A DNA stretch of 64,000 nt from Methylocystaceae bacterium (GCA_013373205.1 JABXIG010000001.1:62001-126000), one strand, 5' to 3'. Shown: positions 46,084-55,155, counted from the stretch's first letter. The notes: a model not told the origin generated them from the sequence alone. Made by a program: numbers and translations.

Positions 46084-46110
46084 GGGGTGCCTGCCTATTA
46101 TGGGCACCCC
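46084..46110 (+). promoter_or_regulatory. Stable intercistronic hairpin after the SBP gene
   Basis: GGGGTGCC pairs with GGCACCCC around an 11-base loop, 20 bases after the SBP stop. No T-tract follows. It probably protects the SBP mRNA 3' end or partly blocks read-through to the LivF-type gene. Confidence 0.6.
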
Positions 46111-46201
46111 TACCCACAAACTTATTTAAAATATTTATTTAGAAATTTAACAAAGAAATCGCCCTCTATTTAAAACGGGCACAGGGAAAAGGAATACACA
46201 G

Positions 46202-47032
46202 ATGGCTGAGGCAGCTTTGGCACAGGAAAACGCAGATTTGATGCTGAGCGTAAACAACATCGAAGTGGTTTATGACGAGGTAATCCTGGTTTTGCGTGGT
46301 GTAAGTCTGGATGTGCCCAAGGGCGCGCTGGTAACATTGTTGGGTCCCAACGGTGCAGGCAAATCCACAACATTAAAAGCCATCTCCGGCTTGTTGGGCA
46401 CTGAAGACGGTGAAGTGACCCGTGGGGATGTGACCTATAATGGCAAGGACATTGCCAACGGCAGCCCGGATAAAATTGTGCGTGACGGGATCTTTCAGGT
46501 GATGGAAGGCCGTCGTATCATTGAAGATATGACCGTCATTGAAAACCTGCGTTTGGGCGCCTATACCCGCACAGACAGCGCATCAGAAATCAAGGCTGAT
46601 ATCGAAAAAGTTTTCCACTATTTCCCCCGTTTGAAAGAACGTACAGGTCTGGCCGGTTATTTATCTGGTGGGGAACAGCAAATGCTGGCGATTGGTCGTG
46701 CGATCATGTCCAAGCCGGATATGATTTTGCTGGATGAACCTTCCATGGGTCTGTCACCGTTGCTGGTGAAAGAAGTGTTCGAAATCATCCGTACGCTGAA
46801 CAAAGAGCTTGGCATCACCATGTTGCTGGTTGAGCAAAACGCCAACATGGCCCTGAAACACTGTGATTACGGTTATATCATGGAATCAGGCAAAATCGTG
46901 ATGGATGGCACCCGCGAAGAACTGCTGAACAACGAAGATGTAAAAGAATTCTATCTTGGCGGCGGCGGTGATGAAGACCGCAAATCCTTTAAGAACCTGA
47001 AATCTTACAAACGTCGTAAGCGTTGGTTGTAA
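46202..47032 (+). CDS. LivF-type ABC transporter ATPase
   Basis: A 276-residue ATPase, partner of the LivG-type protein. It has Walker A GPNGAGKSTT (about residue 46), signature YLSGGEQQMLAIGRA and Walker B MILLDEPSMGLSP. It has a short Lys/Arg-rich tail. It lies 138 bases after the SBP gene, with a stem-loop in the gap. Confidence 0.92.
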   Translation: MAEAALAQENADLMLSVNNIEVVYDEVILVLRGVSLDVPKGALVTLLGPNGAGKSTTLKAISGLLGTEDGEVTRGDVTYNGKDIANGSPDKIVRDGIFQVMEGRRIIEDMTVIENLRLGAYTRTDSASEIKADIEKVFHYFPRLKERTGLAGYLSGGEQQMLAIGRAIMSKPDMILLDEPSMGLSPLLVKEVFEIIRTLNKELGITMLLVEQNANMALKHCDYGYIMESGKIVMDGTREELLNNEDVKEFYLGGGGDEDRKSFKNLKSYKRRKRWL

Positions 47033-47090
47033 GGCGTGCGAAAAAATATTCACCATAATTAGTCTAAAAAAATAAAAACAGGTACTCGCC

Positions 47091-48326
47091 ATGGGCAACC
47101 AAACTTACTTCGATGCATTGGAAACGCGCACACAAGAACAGCGTGAAAAAGAACAATTTGCAAAACTGGCAGAACAGCTTGCTCATGCTAAAGCCAACGC
47201 ATCCTTTTTTGGTTCTTTGCTAAAAGACATTGATCCGGCTTCTATCACGGACCGTGCGGCTTTGGCACGTATTCCCGTCACACGGAAATCCGATCTGATT
47301 GATATGCAACGCGACAATCCCCCTTTTGGCGGGATGCTCGCTGCCCCCTTGGGTCGCTTGTTTCAATCCCCCGGCCCAATTTATGACCCGGAAGGACATG
47401 AAGAAGATTACTGGTCAACAGCGCGTGCATTTTTTGCAGCAGGTTTCCGTTCCGGGGATGTGGTTTTGAATACCCTGTCATATCATCTTACGCCTGGTGG
47501 GTTTATTCTGGATGCGGGGGCACGGGCCTTGGGCTGTGGTGTTATACCCGCAGGTCCGGGGAATACTGAACAGCAGTTAGAAGTCATTCGTGATCTCAGG
47601 CCTTCGGGCTATAGTGGCACACCATCTTTCTTGCGCATTCTGATGGAAAAAGCCGATGAAAAAGGCATTGATACGTCTTGTTTCAAGAAAGCACTGGTAA
47701 CAGGTGAAGCCCTGCCGCCATCTTTGCGTGACTGGTTTACAGCGCGTGGCCTTGTTGTTGGTCAGGCTTACGCTACAGCAGATGTCGGTTCCATTGCCTA
47801 TGAAACATCGGCGCGCGAAGGCTTACTGGTCGATGAAAATTCTATCGTTGAAATCGTACGCCCCGGCACCGATGATCCGGTAGCTGAAGGCGAAGTCGGC
47901 GAAGTGGTTGTCACGAACCTGTCGTCTAAGACCTATCCGTTGATCCGTTTCGGGACAGGCGATCTTTCTGCAGTACTTGCGGGTGAAAGCCCCTGCGGGC
48001 GTACCAACATGCGCATAAAAGGCTGGATGGGCCGAGCAGATCAGCGCACAAAAGTCAAAGGTATGTTTGTTGACCCCAAACAGGTCGATCAGGTCATCAA
48101 GATGTTTGATGAAATTCAACGCGGCCGTCTGGTTGTTTCAAGTGATGACAACCGCGATGCGATGACACTGCAGGTGGAAGTCGATAACGGCACAGATGAA
48201 TTAGCCAAAGCGATTAGCGAACAGGTGCAAAATATCTGTAAACTGCGCGGCGCAATTGAATTTGTTAGCCTCGGCAGTCTTGCTAATGATGGCAAGGTGA
48301 TTGACGATATCCGCACCTACGAATAA
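47091..48326 (+). CDS. Phenylacetate-CoA ligase-like enzyme (PaaK family)
   Basis: A 411-residue AMP-forming CoA ligase of the PaaK family. It has the N-terminal RIPVTRKSDLIDMQRDNPPFGG, an SGTPSFLRIL segment, the adenylate region GQAYATADVGSIAYET, and a C-terminal domain with GWMGRADQRTKVKGMFVDPKQV. The usual PaaK glycine-rich loop SSGTTGKP is not apparent: the region reads LFQSPGPIYDPEGHEEDYW. That is common in a divergent subgroup linked to Liv-type importers. It is the last gene of the operon and the second ligase in it. Confidence 0.82.
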   Translation: MGNQTYFDALETRTQEQREKEQFAKLAEQLAHAKANASFFGSLLKDIDPASITDRAALARIPVTRKSDLIDMQRDNPPFGGMLAAPLGRLFQSPGPIYDPEGHEEDYWSTARAFFAAGFRSGDVVLNTLSYHLTPGGFILDAGARALGCGVIPAGPGNTEQQLEVIRDLRPSGYSGTPSFLRILMEKADEKGIDTSCFKKALVTGEALPPSLRDWFTARGLVVGQAYATADVGSIAYETSAREGLLVDENSIVEIVRPGTDDPVAEGEVGEVVVTNLSSKTYPLIRFGTGDLSAVLAGESPCGRTNMRIKGWMGRADQRTKVKGMFVDPKQVDQVIKMFDEIQRGRLVVSSDDNRDAMTLQVEVDNGTDELAKAISEQVQNICKLRGAIEFVSLGSLANDGKVIDDIRTYE

Positions 48327-48330
48327 GAAA

Positions 48331-48370
48331 AAGCCCGTCATCTGCGCTGAATAGCATAGATGACGGGCTT
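48331..48370. terminator. Bidirectional terminator with 13-bp stem
   Basis: AAGCCCGTCATCT pairs with AGATGACGGGCTT around a 14-base loop, with T-tracts on both sides. It separates the convergent ligase and ccmI genes. Confidence 0.9.
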
Positions 48371-48382
48371 TTTTTGTGTCTG

Positions 48383-49549
48383 TTATTGCCCGCTGAGTTC
48401 TTTCACTTTATTTCGGGCTTCGATCGCTTTCTCTTTTTCACCAAGGACCTGATAGGCGTTGGCAAGACGTTGCCAGCCTTCGACATCATTCGGGTTTTCT
48501 TCCAGTCGATCGGCTAGACGTTGCACCATGGAACGGATCATTTCTGTGCGTTCTTCTGGGCTCATCTGTTGGGCATCTTCGACCTGTTCACGGGTTGGGC
48601 CAGGTTGGGCCTGTTTTTCGTTTTCCCATTCCAGAGCAAACTGTTTACCCATATTTTTTGCAAATGCACTGGGCTGGAAATCAGCCGGATTTAGGCCACT
48701 GGTCTGGGCCGTCATATCGATTTGATTTTGGACTTGGGGAACCCACGGTGCTTGCGGTGGGGCCATGGCGAGAAGGTCAACCCAAGTCTGGATCGCACCT
48801 TTAAAGTCTTCTACGCGAGCTTTGGCATACCCTAAATAAAAGTGTGCTTTCATCTGGGCAGGGTCTGCTTTGACGGATTCGACCAAAGCGTCCATGGTTT
48901 CTTGTTTCACATTCCCTTGATCGGCATAGATTCGTGCTTCGGCAAAATCAGCCAGAATGGCAGGGTGACGATCAGAATATTTAAGCGCAAATTGATAGGC
49001 TTCAACTGATTCTTCTAGTTTTCCAACACTGCGCAAGGTACGCCCAAGAAGCAACCAGGCATCAATATCTTGCGGTTCTTCTTCCAGGCGTTTTTTAAGG
49101 GCAGCAATTTCGTTTGCCATCCCGTTTGGATTCCCACTGGCTTGGCGTCTTTCACGTTCAATATCGCGCGAGGCATAAGGCACATCACCGTAGCCCGGCA
49201 TCCCCAATTTACCGTAAAGAACAAGGGACCCCACAATTACGGACACCCCAATTAATGCAGTTAAAATGACCGTTTTTTTGCTGGCACGCTCGGTAACGTT
49301 TTCCTGCTTTTTTCGTTTTTCATCCGCGGCTAAAAGGTGGCGTTGGATTTCAAGGCGTGCTGTTTCGGCTTCTTCTTCGCTGATCAAGTTACGTTCGAGA
49401 TCGCGATCCAGTTCTTTCAACTGATCTTTAAAGACGTTCAGATCATAATCTGCGCGCGCAGCTTCTTCTTTTGATTTTCGCCACACCGGGGCAGCCAATA
49501 GAAAAAGGGTGATTGCACTCATTAATGCAACGGCAATCCAAAAACTCAT
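48383..49549 (-). CDS. ccmI: Cytochrome c maturation protein CcmI
   Basis: A 388-residue protein with two N-terminal membrane segments (about 3-20 and 95-112), a cytoplasmic loop with a leucine-zipper-like pattern between them (LNVFKDQLKELDRDLERNLI), and periplasmic TPR repeats (DIDAWLLLGRTLRSVGKLEESVEAYQFAL). CcmI holds apocytochrome c for the CcmFH heme ligation complex. It is last in the ccm operon and shares one base with ccmH. Confidence 0.92.
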   Translation of the reverse strand: MSFWIAVALMSAITLFLLAAPVWRKSKEEAARADYDLNVFKDQLKELDRDLERNLISEEEAETARLEIQRHLLAADEKRKKQENVTERASKKTVILTALIGVSVIVGSLVLYGKLGMPGYGDVPYASRDIERERRQASGNPNGMANEIAALKKRLEEEPQDIDAWLLLGRTLRSVGKLEESVEAYQFALKYSDRHPAILADFAEARIYADQGNVKQETMDALVESVKADPAQMKAHFYLGYAKARVEDFKGAIQTWVDLLAMAPPQAPWVPQVQNQIDMTAQTSGLNPADFQPSAFAKNMGKQFALEWENEKQAQPGPTREQVEDAQQMSPEERTEMIRSMVQRLADRLEENPNDVEGWQRLANAYQVLGEKEKAIEARNKVKELSGQ

Positions 49550-50028
49550 TAGTTGCTTCCTTCTTCTTTGAGCAAGGCTTCAAGGCGGGCTTTTTCTTTG
49601 GGACTTAACGGGGCAGCACCCGTGGTTTCCCCGGTTTCCTTAGATCGTCGGCGATAGTAAAAGATAATGCCGATCAGACCGAGAACGACCATCAAGGCCG
49701 GACCAAACCATAAGAAAAGGGTCTTGGTTTTGACAGGGGGCTTTAACAGCACAAAATCACCGTATCGTGACACCAGATAGTCAATGACTTGCTGATTGCT
49801 GTCGCCTTCCTTGATACGTTCACGCACCAGAATACGCATTTTCTTAGCGATGCCGGAATTGGAATCATCAATGGACTGGTTTTGACAGACCACACATCGC
49901 ACATCTTTGGAGACTTCACGCGCACGTTCTTCCAATGCCGGATCATCCAGAATTTCATCCGGTTCAACTGCCAGTGCAGATACATTTACGGCTATTAAGG
50001 CAGCTAGTACAAAGATTAGCTTTTTCAT
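49549..50028 (-). CDS. ccmH: Cytochrome c maturation protein CcmH (CcmL)
   Basis: A 159-residue protein with signal peptide (FVLAALIAVNVSALA), the thiol-redox motif RCVVCQNQSIDDSN, a helical domain and a C-terminal membrane anchor (FLWFGPALMVVLGLIGIIFYYRR). It reduces the apocytochrome CXXCH cysteines. It overlaps ccmG by four bases. Confidence 0.94.
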   Translation of the reverse strand: MKKLIFVLAALIAVNVSALAVEPDEILDDPALEERAREVSKDVRCVVCQNQSIDDSNSGIAKKMRILVRERIKEGDSNQQVIDYLVSRYGDFVLLKPPVKTKTLFLWFGPALMVVLGLIGIIFYYRRRSKETGETTGAAPLSPKEKARLEALLKEEGSN

Positions 50029-50567
50029 TGTTTACGTAACTCCACAATCAGGGGCCAGAGCGTTTCACGCCAGGACCGTTCCGTAATCGGGCCGATGTGC
50101 TTGTAACGAATGATGCCTTCTTTATCGACGACAAAGGTTTCCGGTGCGCCGGTAATGCCCCAGTCAATGATGGTTTCGCCTGTCACATCCACACCAATTT
50201 TGGTGTAGGGGTCACCATGACGCGCCAACCATCTGACCACGTCATTGGGCTTTTTCTCGTCCCAATCCACCCCATAAAGCGGGATGACGTTATTTTCTTT
50301 CAGCTGAAGGAAAAAGGGATGTTCCTGTAGGCAGGCGACACACCAAGAGCCAAAGAAATTAACCAGCGAGACTTGGCCTTTCACGTCATCAATGGTGAGG
50401 CCTTCGGAACGCCCCTGAACGGGCACCAGCTTAAAATCCCCCATGGGTTGGTTGAGCAATACATCCGTATCCAGCTTGGATGGGTCTTTGGTCAGACCGA
50501 CGGCAAAATAAAGGATCAGTACACCAAACAGGATCAACGGAATAAAAAAGAACAAACGGGATTTCAT
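50025..50567 (-). CDS. ccmG: Thiol:disulfide interchange protein CcmG/DsbE
   Basis: A 180-residue membrane-anchored thioredoxin-fold protein with an N-terminal anchor (residues 4-24), the active site GSWCVACLQEHP, and a cis-Pro region ITGAPETFVVDKEG. It passes reductant to CcmH/apocytochrome c in the periplasm. It overlaps both ccmF and ccmH by four bases. Confidence 0.94.
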   Translation of the reverse strand: MKSRLFFFIPLILFGVLILYFAVGLTKDPSKLDTDVLLNQPMGDFKLVPVQGRSEGLTIDDVKGQVSLVNFFGSWCVACLQEHPFFLQLKENNVIPLYGVDWDEKKPNDVVRWLARHGDPYTKIGVDVTGETIIDWGITGAPETFVVDKEGIIRYKHIGPITERSWRETLWPLIVELRKQ

Positions 50568-52546
50568 GCTTTTGCTCCTTCAGTCGCTGCCGCTTTTTGT
50601 GCGCGTTTTGGGGCGCCGATGCGGTGACGACGATCTGTCAGGCTCACGACACCGCCAAGGGCCAATAACAGGGTACCGCCCCATAACCAGGCGACCAAGG
50701 GGTTCCAGTAAAGACGGGTGACATAGCCATCGCCGGATTTATCACCGACAACCGCATATAAATCCCCTAGGAACATGGTATAAATCGCCGCTTCCGTTGT
50801 GGGCATGCCGCCTGTGTCATAGTGGCGGTTTTCAGATTTCAAAGTGGTGATGTATTTGTCGCCTTTATGGACAGTGAAGGTCCCTTCCAATGCATCATAG
50901 TTTGGTCCGCGCACATCGCGCACCGATTCAAATGTGTAGGTATAACCAGCCACATCTAACTGTTCACCAAACTGCATGACCTGAATGTTTTCAACTTTCC
51001 AGTTTCCAGCCCCGGTCATCCCGGCAATGGTGATCGCCAGACCAAAATGCGCAATGGTCATGCCCCATGTAGCACGCGGTTGACGTATCAGGCGTTTCAT
51101 ACTGTCACCAAAGGACGTGCGGCCCAGTTTGATCCGTTCAGCCAGATCCCACAGCACGCCGGTTGCCAGCCATGTGGCCAGTCCCATACCGAAATAACCA
51201 CCCCAGCCGTCATCGCCTTTTAAAATATAGGTTAGAACAACAGCTACCAATGTGGCGCCATAGACCAAATAAAGACGAGACAGGACGGCTTTAGCATCTG
51301 TGCGTTTCCAGGACATGAGCGGCCCCAAAGCCATCAGAATGACCAAAGGCGTCATAATCGGAATAAACACACGGTTATAGAAAGGTGCCCCAACAGAAAC
51401 CTTGCCCGCATCAATCGCATCGATAAACAAAGGATAAAGTGTACCAAGCAAGACGACGCCTGTGGCCGTGGTTAAAATCCAGTTGTTAAACAGCAACGAG
51501 CCTTCGCGTGAAATGGGCTTAAATAACCCCCCGCCGGACAGGCTGGGACCCCGCAGGGCATAAAGGGCAAATGATCCACCAATGGCGATGCAAAGCAGAA
51601 TTAGAATGAAAATCCCGCGTTCCGGGTCGGTTGCAAAGGCATGGACGGAGGTTAGGACGCCGGAACGAACAAGGAAAGTCCCCATCAATGACAGACCAAA
51701 GGCGATGATCGCTAGGAAAATGGTCCAGTTTTTCAACGCGCCACGTTTTTCTACCACAATGGCGGAATGGAGCAAGGCCGTACCAGCAAGCCACGGCATG
51801 AAAGAGGCGTTTTCAACCGGGTCCCAGAACCACCAGCCGCCCCAGCCAAGCTCGTAATAAGCCCACCACGACCCAAGCCCAATCCCGATGGTCAAGAAGA
51901 CCCACGCGGCCAAGGTCCATGGGCGCACCCAACGCGCCCAGCTGGCATCCACACGCCCTTCGATAAGGGCAGCCATAGCAAAACTATAGGCAATAGAGAA
52001 CCCAACATAACCGAGATACAAAAACGGGGGATGGAACGCAAGACCCGGGTCCTGCAACAAGGGGTTCAGGCTGTTGCCGTTAATCGGCACATTGATCAAG
52101 CGTTCAAACGGGTTTGAGGTAAAGAGAATGAACATCAAAAAACCGACCGTGATTAAAGACTGCACGGCCAATGTACGGCTTTTAAGACCGGTGGGCAGGT
52201 TACGCCCAAAGACTTCAACAGCACAACCGAATGTGGCAAGAATCAAGACCCACAAAAGCATGGAGCCTTCATGGTTTCCCCACACACCGGAGACTTTGTA
52301 AAGCATTGGTTTGTCGGTGTGAGAGTTGTTCGCCACATTTAAAACCGAAAAATCGGACGTGACATAGGCATGGGTCAGCGCGGCAAACGAGACACAGAGC
52401 AATAGGAATTGTGCAATGGAAGCCGGACCTGCAATCCCCATCCAGCGACGGTTATTGACAGAAGATGCCATCAAAGGCACCACACCTTGCACAATGGCAA
52501 CGCCGAGCGCCAGTACAAGGGCGAAATGGCCGATTTCTACAATCAT
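50564..52546 (-). CDS. ccmF: Heme lyase CcmF
   Basis: A 660-residue membrane protein with about 15 segments. The heme-handling WWD signature is GWGGWWFWDPVENASFMPWL, and heme-ligand histidines sit in nearby loops (GVWGNHEGSMLLWV). It joins heme to apocytochrome c. ATG 52546 is chosen because CcmF proteins begin MIVEIGHFAL and it lies one base after the ccmE stop; an in-frame start 36 bases upstream would overlap ccmE. Confidence 0.95.
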   Translation of the reverse strand: MIVEIGHFALVLALGVAIVQGVVPLMASSVNNRRWMGIAGPASIAQFLLLCVSFAALTHAYVTSDFSVLNVANNSHTDKPMLYKVSGVWGNHEGSMLLWVLILATFGCAVEVFGRNLPTGLKSRTLAVQSLITVGFLMFILFTSNPFERLINVPINGNSLNPLLQDPGLAFHPPFLYLGYVGFSIAYSFAMAALIEGRVDASWARWVRPWTLAAWVFLTIGIGLGSWWAYYELGWGGWWFWDPVENASFMPWLAGTALLHSAIVVEKRGALKNWTIFLAIIAFGLSLMGTFLVRSGVLTSVHAFATDPERGIFILILLCIAIGGSFALYALRGPSLSGGGLFKPISREGSLLFNNWILTTATGVVLLGTLYPLFIDAIDAGKVSVGAPFYNRVFIPIMTPLVILMALGPLMSWKRTDAKAVLSRLYLVYGATLVAVVLTYILKGDDGWGGYFGMGLATWLATGVLWDLAERIKLGRTSFGDSMKRLIRQPRATWGMTIAHFGLAITIAGMTGAGNWKVENIQVMQFGEQLDVAGYTYTFESVRDVRGPNYDALEGTFTVHKGDKYITTLKSENRHYDTGGMPTTEAAIYTMFLGDLYAVVGDKSGDGYVTRLYWNPLVAWLWGGTLLLALGGVVSLTDRRHRIGAPKRAQKAAATEGAKA

Positions 52547-52547
52547 A

Positions 52548-53048
52548 TCAATAGTCTTTCGCTTTATCTGCATCCGGCACATGGCCGTTTTTCAGGGCTT
52601 CGGTTAAGGGTTCACCCTCTTTCCATTTACCGGATTTCTTCAGGGCATCCGCAACTTCTGGCGGCATGTAATTTTCATCGTGTTTTGCCAACACTTCATC
52701 TGCGATCAAGGTCTTGCCTTTGAAATATCCTTCGGTGACAACCCCTTGGCCTTCCCGAAACAGATCGGGCAGGATGCCTTTATATTCAACCTTAATGCTG
52801 TGTGCCAGATCGGTCACTGTAAACAGGTTGGTCACACCGTCTGCGGCTTTTTTAACGGAATCGGCTTCGACCAATCCGCCAATACGGATGCGTTGATCGG
52901 TGCGAATATCCTGTTTTTCCATAATTTCTGTCGGGCTGAAGAAGAAGACAATATCATCTTCCAAGGCTGCGAGAACAATGGTCGCGACCGCACCCAGGGC
53001 GCATAGACCAACCAGAACCATATAGAGGCGACGTGTTTTTCTTTTCAT
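52548..53048 (-). CDS. ccmE: Heme chaperone CcmE
   Basis: A 166-residue protein with an N-terminal membrane anchor, an OB-fold domain (IRIGGLVEADSVKK, GEVxG-like strands) and the covalent heme-binding motif LAKHDENYMPPEV, with His near residue 125. The C-terminal tail is flexible. It receives heme from CcmC and delivers it to CcmF. Confidence 0.94.
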   Translation of the reverse strand: MKRKTRRLYMVLVGLCALGAVATIVLAALEDDIVFFFSPTEIMEKQDIRTDQRIRIGGLVEADSVKKAADGVTNLFTVTDLAHSIKVEYKGILPDLFREGQGVVTEGYFKGKTLIADEVLAKHDENYMPPEVADALKKSGKWKEGEPLTEALKNGHVPDADKAKDY

Positions 53049-53050
53049 GA

Positions 53051-53221
53051 TTATTTGTCCTCTTTCTTGGTGAGTTGTTCCATAATCGACAAGTCTTTTT
53101 TACTTTTGGACAGGGATTTCATACTGGTCCCCAGCAGGGCAACCAACAACAGAGCGGTAAGGCCATAACAGGGCCAGATATACAAGCCATGACCGCCCAT
53201 ATCGAAAAATTCAGTCATCAT
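53051..53221 (-). CDS. ccmD: Heme exporter accessory protein CcmD
   Basis: A 56-residue membrane protein: short periplasmic start (FFDMGGHGLYIWPCYGLT, the usual CcmD signature), one membrane segment and a charged cytoplasmic tail. AAGGG eight bases upstream of the double ATG at 53221/53218 sets the start; a longer in-frame extension overlaps ccmC and is not coding. CcmD helps release holo-CcmE. Confidence 0.88.
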   Translation of the reverse strand: MMTEFFDMGGHGLYIWPCYGLTALLLVALLGTSMKSLSKSKKDLSIMEQLTKKEDK

Positions 53222-53235
53222 CGAAAACCCTTTTC

Positions 53236-53967
53236 TTAACCGTGAACCTGACGCAGGCGCAGGGCGCGCACTTTGGAGGCAATGATTTCGCTGCGCATGC
53301 GGATAAACAGCAGCAGTGTGAAATACCCTAGGAAGCAGAACCACATCAGCGCCAGCGGGATCAGCATATCCGGGTGAATGGACGGGCCGCCCTCTTTCAT
53401 CAACGAGGCTGGTTGGTGCAATGTGTTCCACCAATCAACAGAAAATTTAATGATCGGCACATTGATCACGCCGACGATACATAGAATTCCGGCTGATTTT
53501 GTGCCACGTGACGGATCATCAAAGGCGTTCAGCAACGCCATATGCCCCATAAATAGAAAAAGCAGCAGCAACTCAGATGTCAAACGTGCATCCCAGACCC
53601 ACCAAGTGCCCCACATAGGTTTGCCCCATAAAGACCCTGTAAACAGGGCAATCAGGGTAAAGACGGCACCGATGGGGGACATGCATTTGGCGGCGAGATC
53701 AGATAACGGATGTTTCCAGATCAGACCCATAGCCGAGGCAATGGCCATGGAGACATAAATCGCAATAGACATGGTAGCCGCAGGGACATGAACATACATG
53801 ATGCGCACCGTTTCACCCTGCTGATAATCAGTCGGGGAATTAAACAAGGCAAAATACAGCCCTGCTATTGTACAGATGGCGGTTATCCCCGCCACCCATG
53901 GCAGCAAAAGTCCGCTTAACCACATAAAGCGTTTCGGATTCGCAAATGCATTCAGATTAAAAGCCAT
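53236..53967 (-). CDS. ccmC: Heme transporter/ligase CcmC
   Basis: A 243-residue protein with six membrane segments and the WWD motif GTWWVWDARLTSELLL, flanked by the conserved histidines (MYVHVPAA and FLFMGHMALL). It attaches heme to CcmE. It is first in this ccm run. The usual partners ccmA and ccmB are not present upstream; a long inverted repeat and then cobW lie there. Confidence 0.94.
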   Translation of the reverse strand: MAFNLNAFANPKRFMWLSGLLLPWVAGITAICTIAGLYFALFNSPTDYQQGETVRIMYVHVPAATMSIAIYVSMAIASAMGLIWKHPLSDLAAKCMSPIGAVFTLIALFTGSLWGKPMWGTWWVWDARLTSELLLLFLFMGHMALLNAFDDPSRGTKSAGILCIVGVINVPIIKFSVDWWNTLHQPASLMKEGGPSIHPDMLIPLALMWFCFLGYFTLLLFIRMRSEIIASKVRALRLRQVHG

Positions 53968-53972
53968 TGATC

Positions 53973-54027
53973 CTTAGACCCCATACCCAGCAAATTTTTT
54001 CGCATTGCAGGCTTTATGGGGTCTAAG
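53973..54027 (-). promoter_or_regulatory. 13-bp inverted repeat overlapping the ccmC ribosome binding site
   Basis: The arms 53973-53985 and 54015-54027 are perfect 13-base complements with 29 bases between them. In the ccmC message the 3' arm ends in CTAAG, directly joined to GATCA and the ATG at 53967, so the AAGGA ribosome binding site is partly inside the stem. This is the layout of a translational on/off hairpin. Only one T-poor side exists, so it is not an ordinary terminator. Confidence 0.65.
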
Positions 54028-54087
54028 TTGGGCACCATTAAGGCAAAGTTGGCTAGATTGTCGTCACATTTCAACCTGATCTTGTGA

Positions 54088-55155
54088 TTAAGCGACGAGG
54101 CTTTTTTCAATCGTACTGCGATCCAGACCATGTTTACCGATAATGACCAGTTGGCTGGTGCGCGGTTCATCTGCATTCCAGGGACGGTCGAAATAGCGTT
54201 GGAAACGTGGGCCAACGCCTTGGACAACGTGGCGCATGGGCTTGCCGGGAATATCTAAAAAGCCCTTTACGCGCAGGATATCATGTGTATTTACCATTTC
54301 CAGCAATTTGGCTTCCAGTTGATCCGGGTCGGACACAGGGCCCAATGTCACACAGAAGCTTTCAAACTCGTCATGGCTGTGATCATGATGATGGTCGTGA
54401 TCGTGGTCATCATCATCGTGATGATGTTCATGGTGGGAATGACGTCCATCCAGATCATCTTCGGCTGCAGCATCCAACCCCAACAGGATAGTTGGATCAA
54501 CACGGCCAAAATCTGTTTTGATGAATTTCACATGATCGCGCACTTTGGCGGCCAGTTCTTTGTTGATTTCTTCCAGACGATCCGCATCAACCAAATCGGA
54601 TTTATTCAACAGTACCATATCCGCACAAAGAAGCTGGTCTTCAAACACATCTTCCAGGGGGTTATCATGATCCAGATTATCATCGGCTTCGCGCATTTTT
54701 TGAATGCTTGCTTCGTCATCGGCAAAGCGACCCATATCTACGGCATGGGTGTCGATGACGGCAACCACGCCATCCACGGTCACGCGGGTTTTGATCTCGG
54801 GCCAGTTAAAGGCTTTGACCAAGGGCTTGGGTAGGGCAAGGCCGGAGGTTTCGATCACGATATGATCCGGCGGGGTTTCACGTTCCAGCAAGGCTTCCAT
54901 GGTGGGCAGGAATTCATCTGCGACGGTGCAGCAGATGCAGCCGTTTGCGAGTTCAATGACATTATCATCGCCATTTTCATCTTCACAGCCTTCGATGCCG
55001 CATCCTTTGACCATTTCGCGGTCTACACCCAGATCACCAAATTCATTGATAACAAGGGCGATGCGTTTGCCTTTGGCGTTTTCTAGCATGTGACGCACGA
55101 GGGTGGTTTTGCCGGCGCCTAAAAAGCCGGTAATGACGGTGGCTGGAATTTTCAT
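54088..55155 (-). CDS. cobW: CobW-family GTPase (metal/cobalamin chaperone)
   Basis: A 355-residue G3E GTPase. It has the P-loop GFLGAGKTT (residues 9-17), the metal-binding GCICC motif near residue 73, ETSGLALPKPLV, and NKSDLVD for guanine recognition. A long His/Asp-rich loop (about residues 233-263) is likely to bind zinc or cobalt, and a CobW C-terminal domain follows (RVKGFLDIPGK). It probably delivers cobalt or zinc. The next gene upstream is cobU, so a role in cobalamin synthesis is likely. Confidence 0.92.
   Translation of the reverse strand: MKIPATVITGFLGAGKTTLVRHMLENAKGKRIALVINEFGDLGVDREMVKGCGIEGCEDENGDDNVIELANGCICCTVADEFLPTMEALLERETPPDHIVIETSGLALPKPLVKAFNWPEIKTRVTVDGVVAVIDTHAVDMGRFADDEASIQKMREADDNLDHDNPLEDVFEDQLLCADMVLLNKSDLVDADRLEEINKELAAKVRDHVKFIKTDFGRVDPTILLGLDAAAEDDLDGRHSHHEHHHDDDDHDHDHHHDHSHDEFESFCVTLGPVSDPDQLEAKLLEMVNTHDILRVKGFLDIPGKPMRHVVQGVGPRFQRYFDRPWNADEPRTSQLVIIGKHGLDRSTIEKSLVA

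Noticed and set aside
45245..46117. A 290-codon minus-strand frame over the LivJ-type binding protein gene
   Set aside because: It is antisense to a clear secreted binding protein, rich in Cys, Arg and Phe in a non-natural mix, and has no ribosome binding site.
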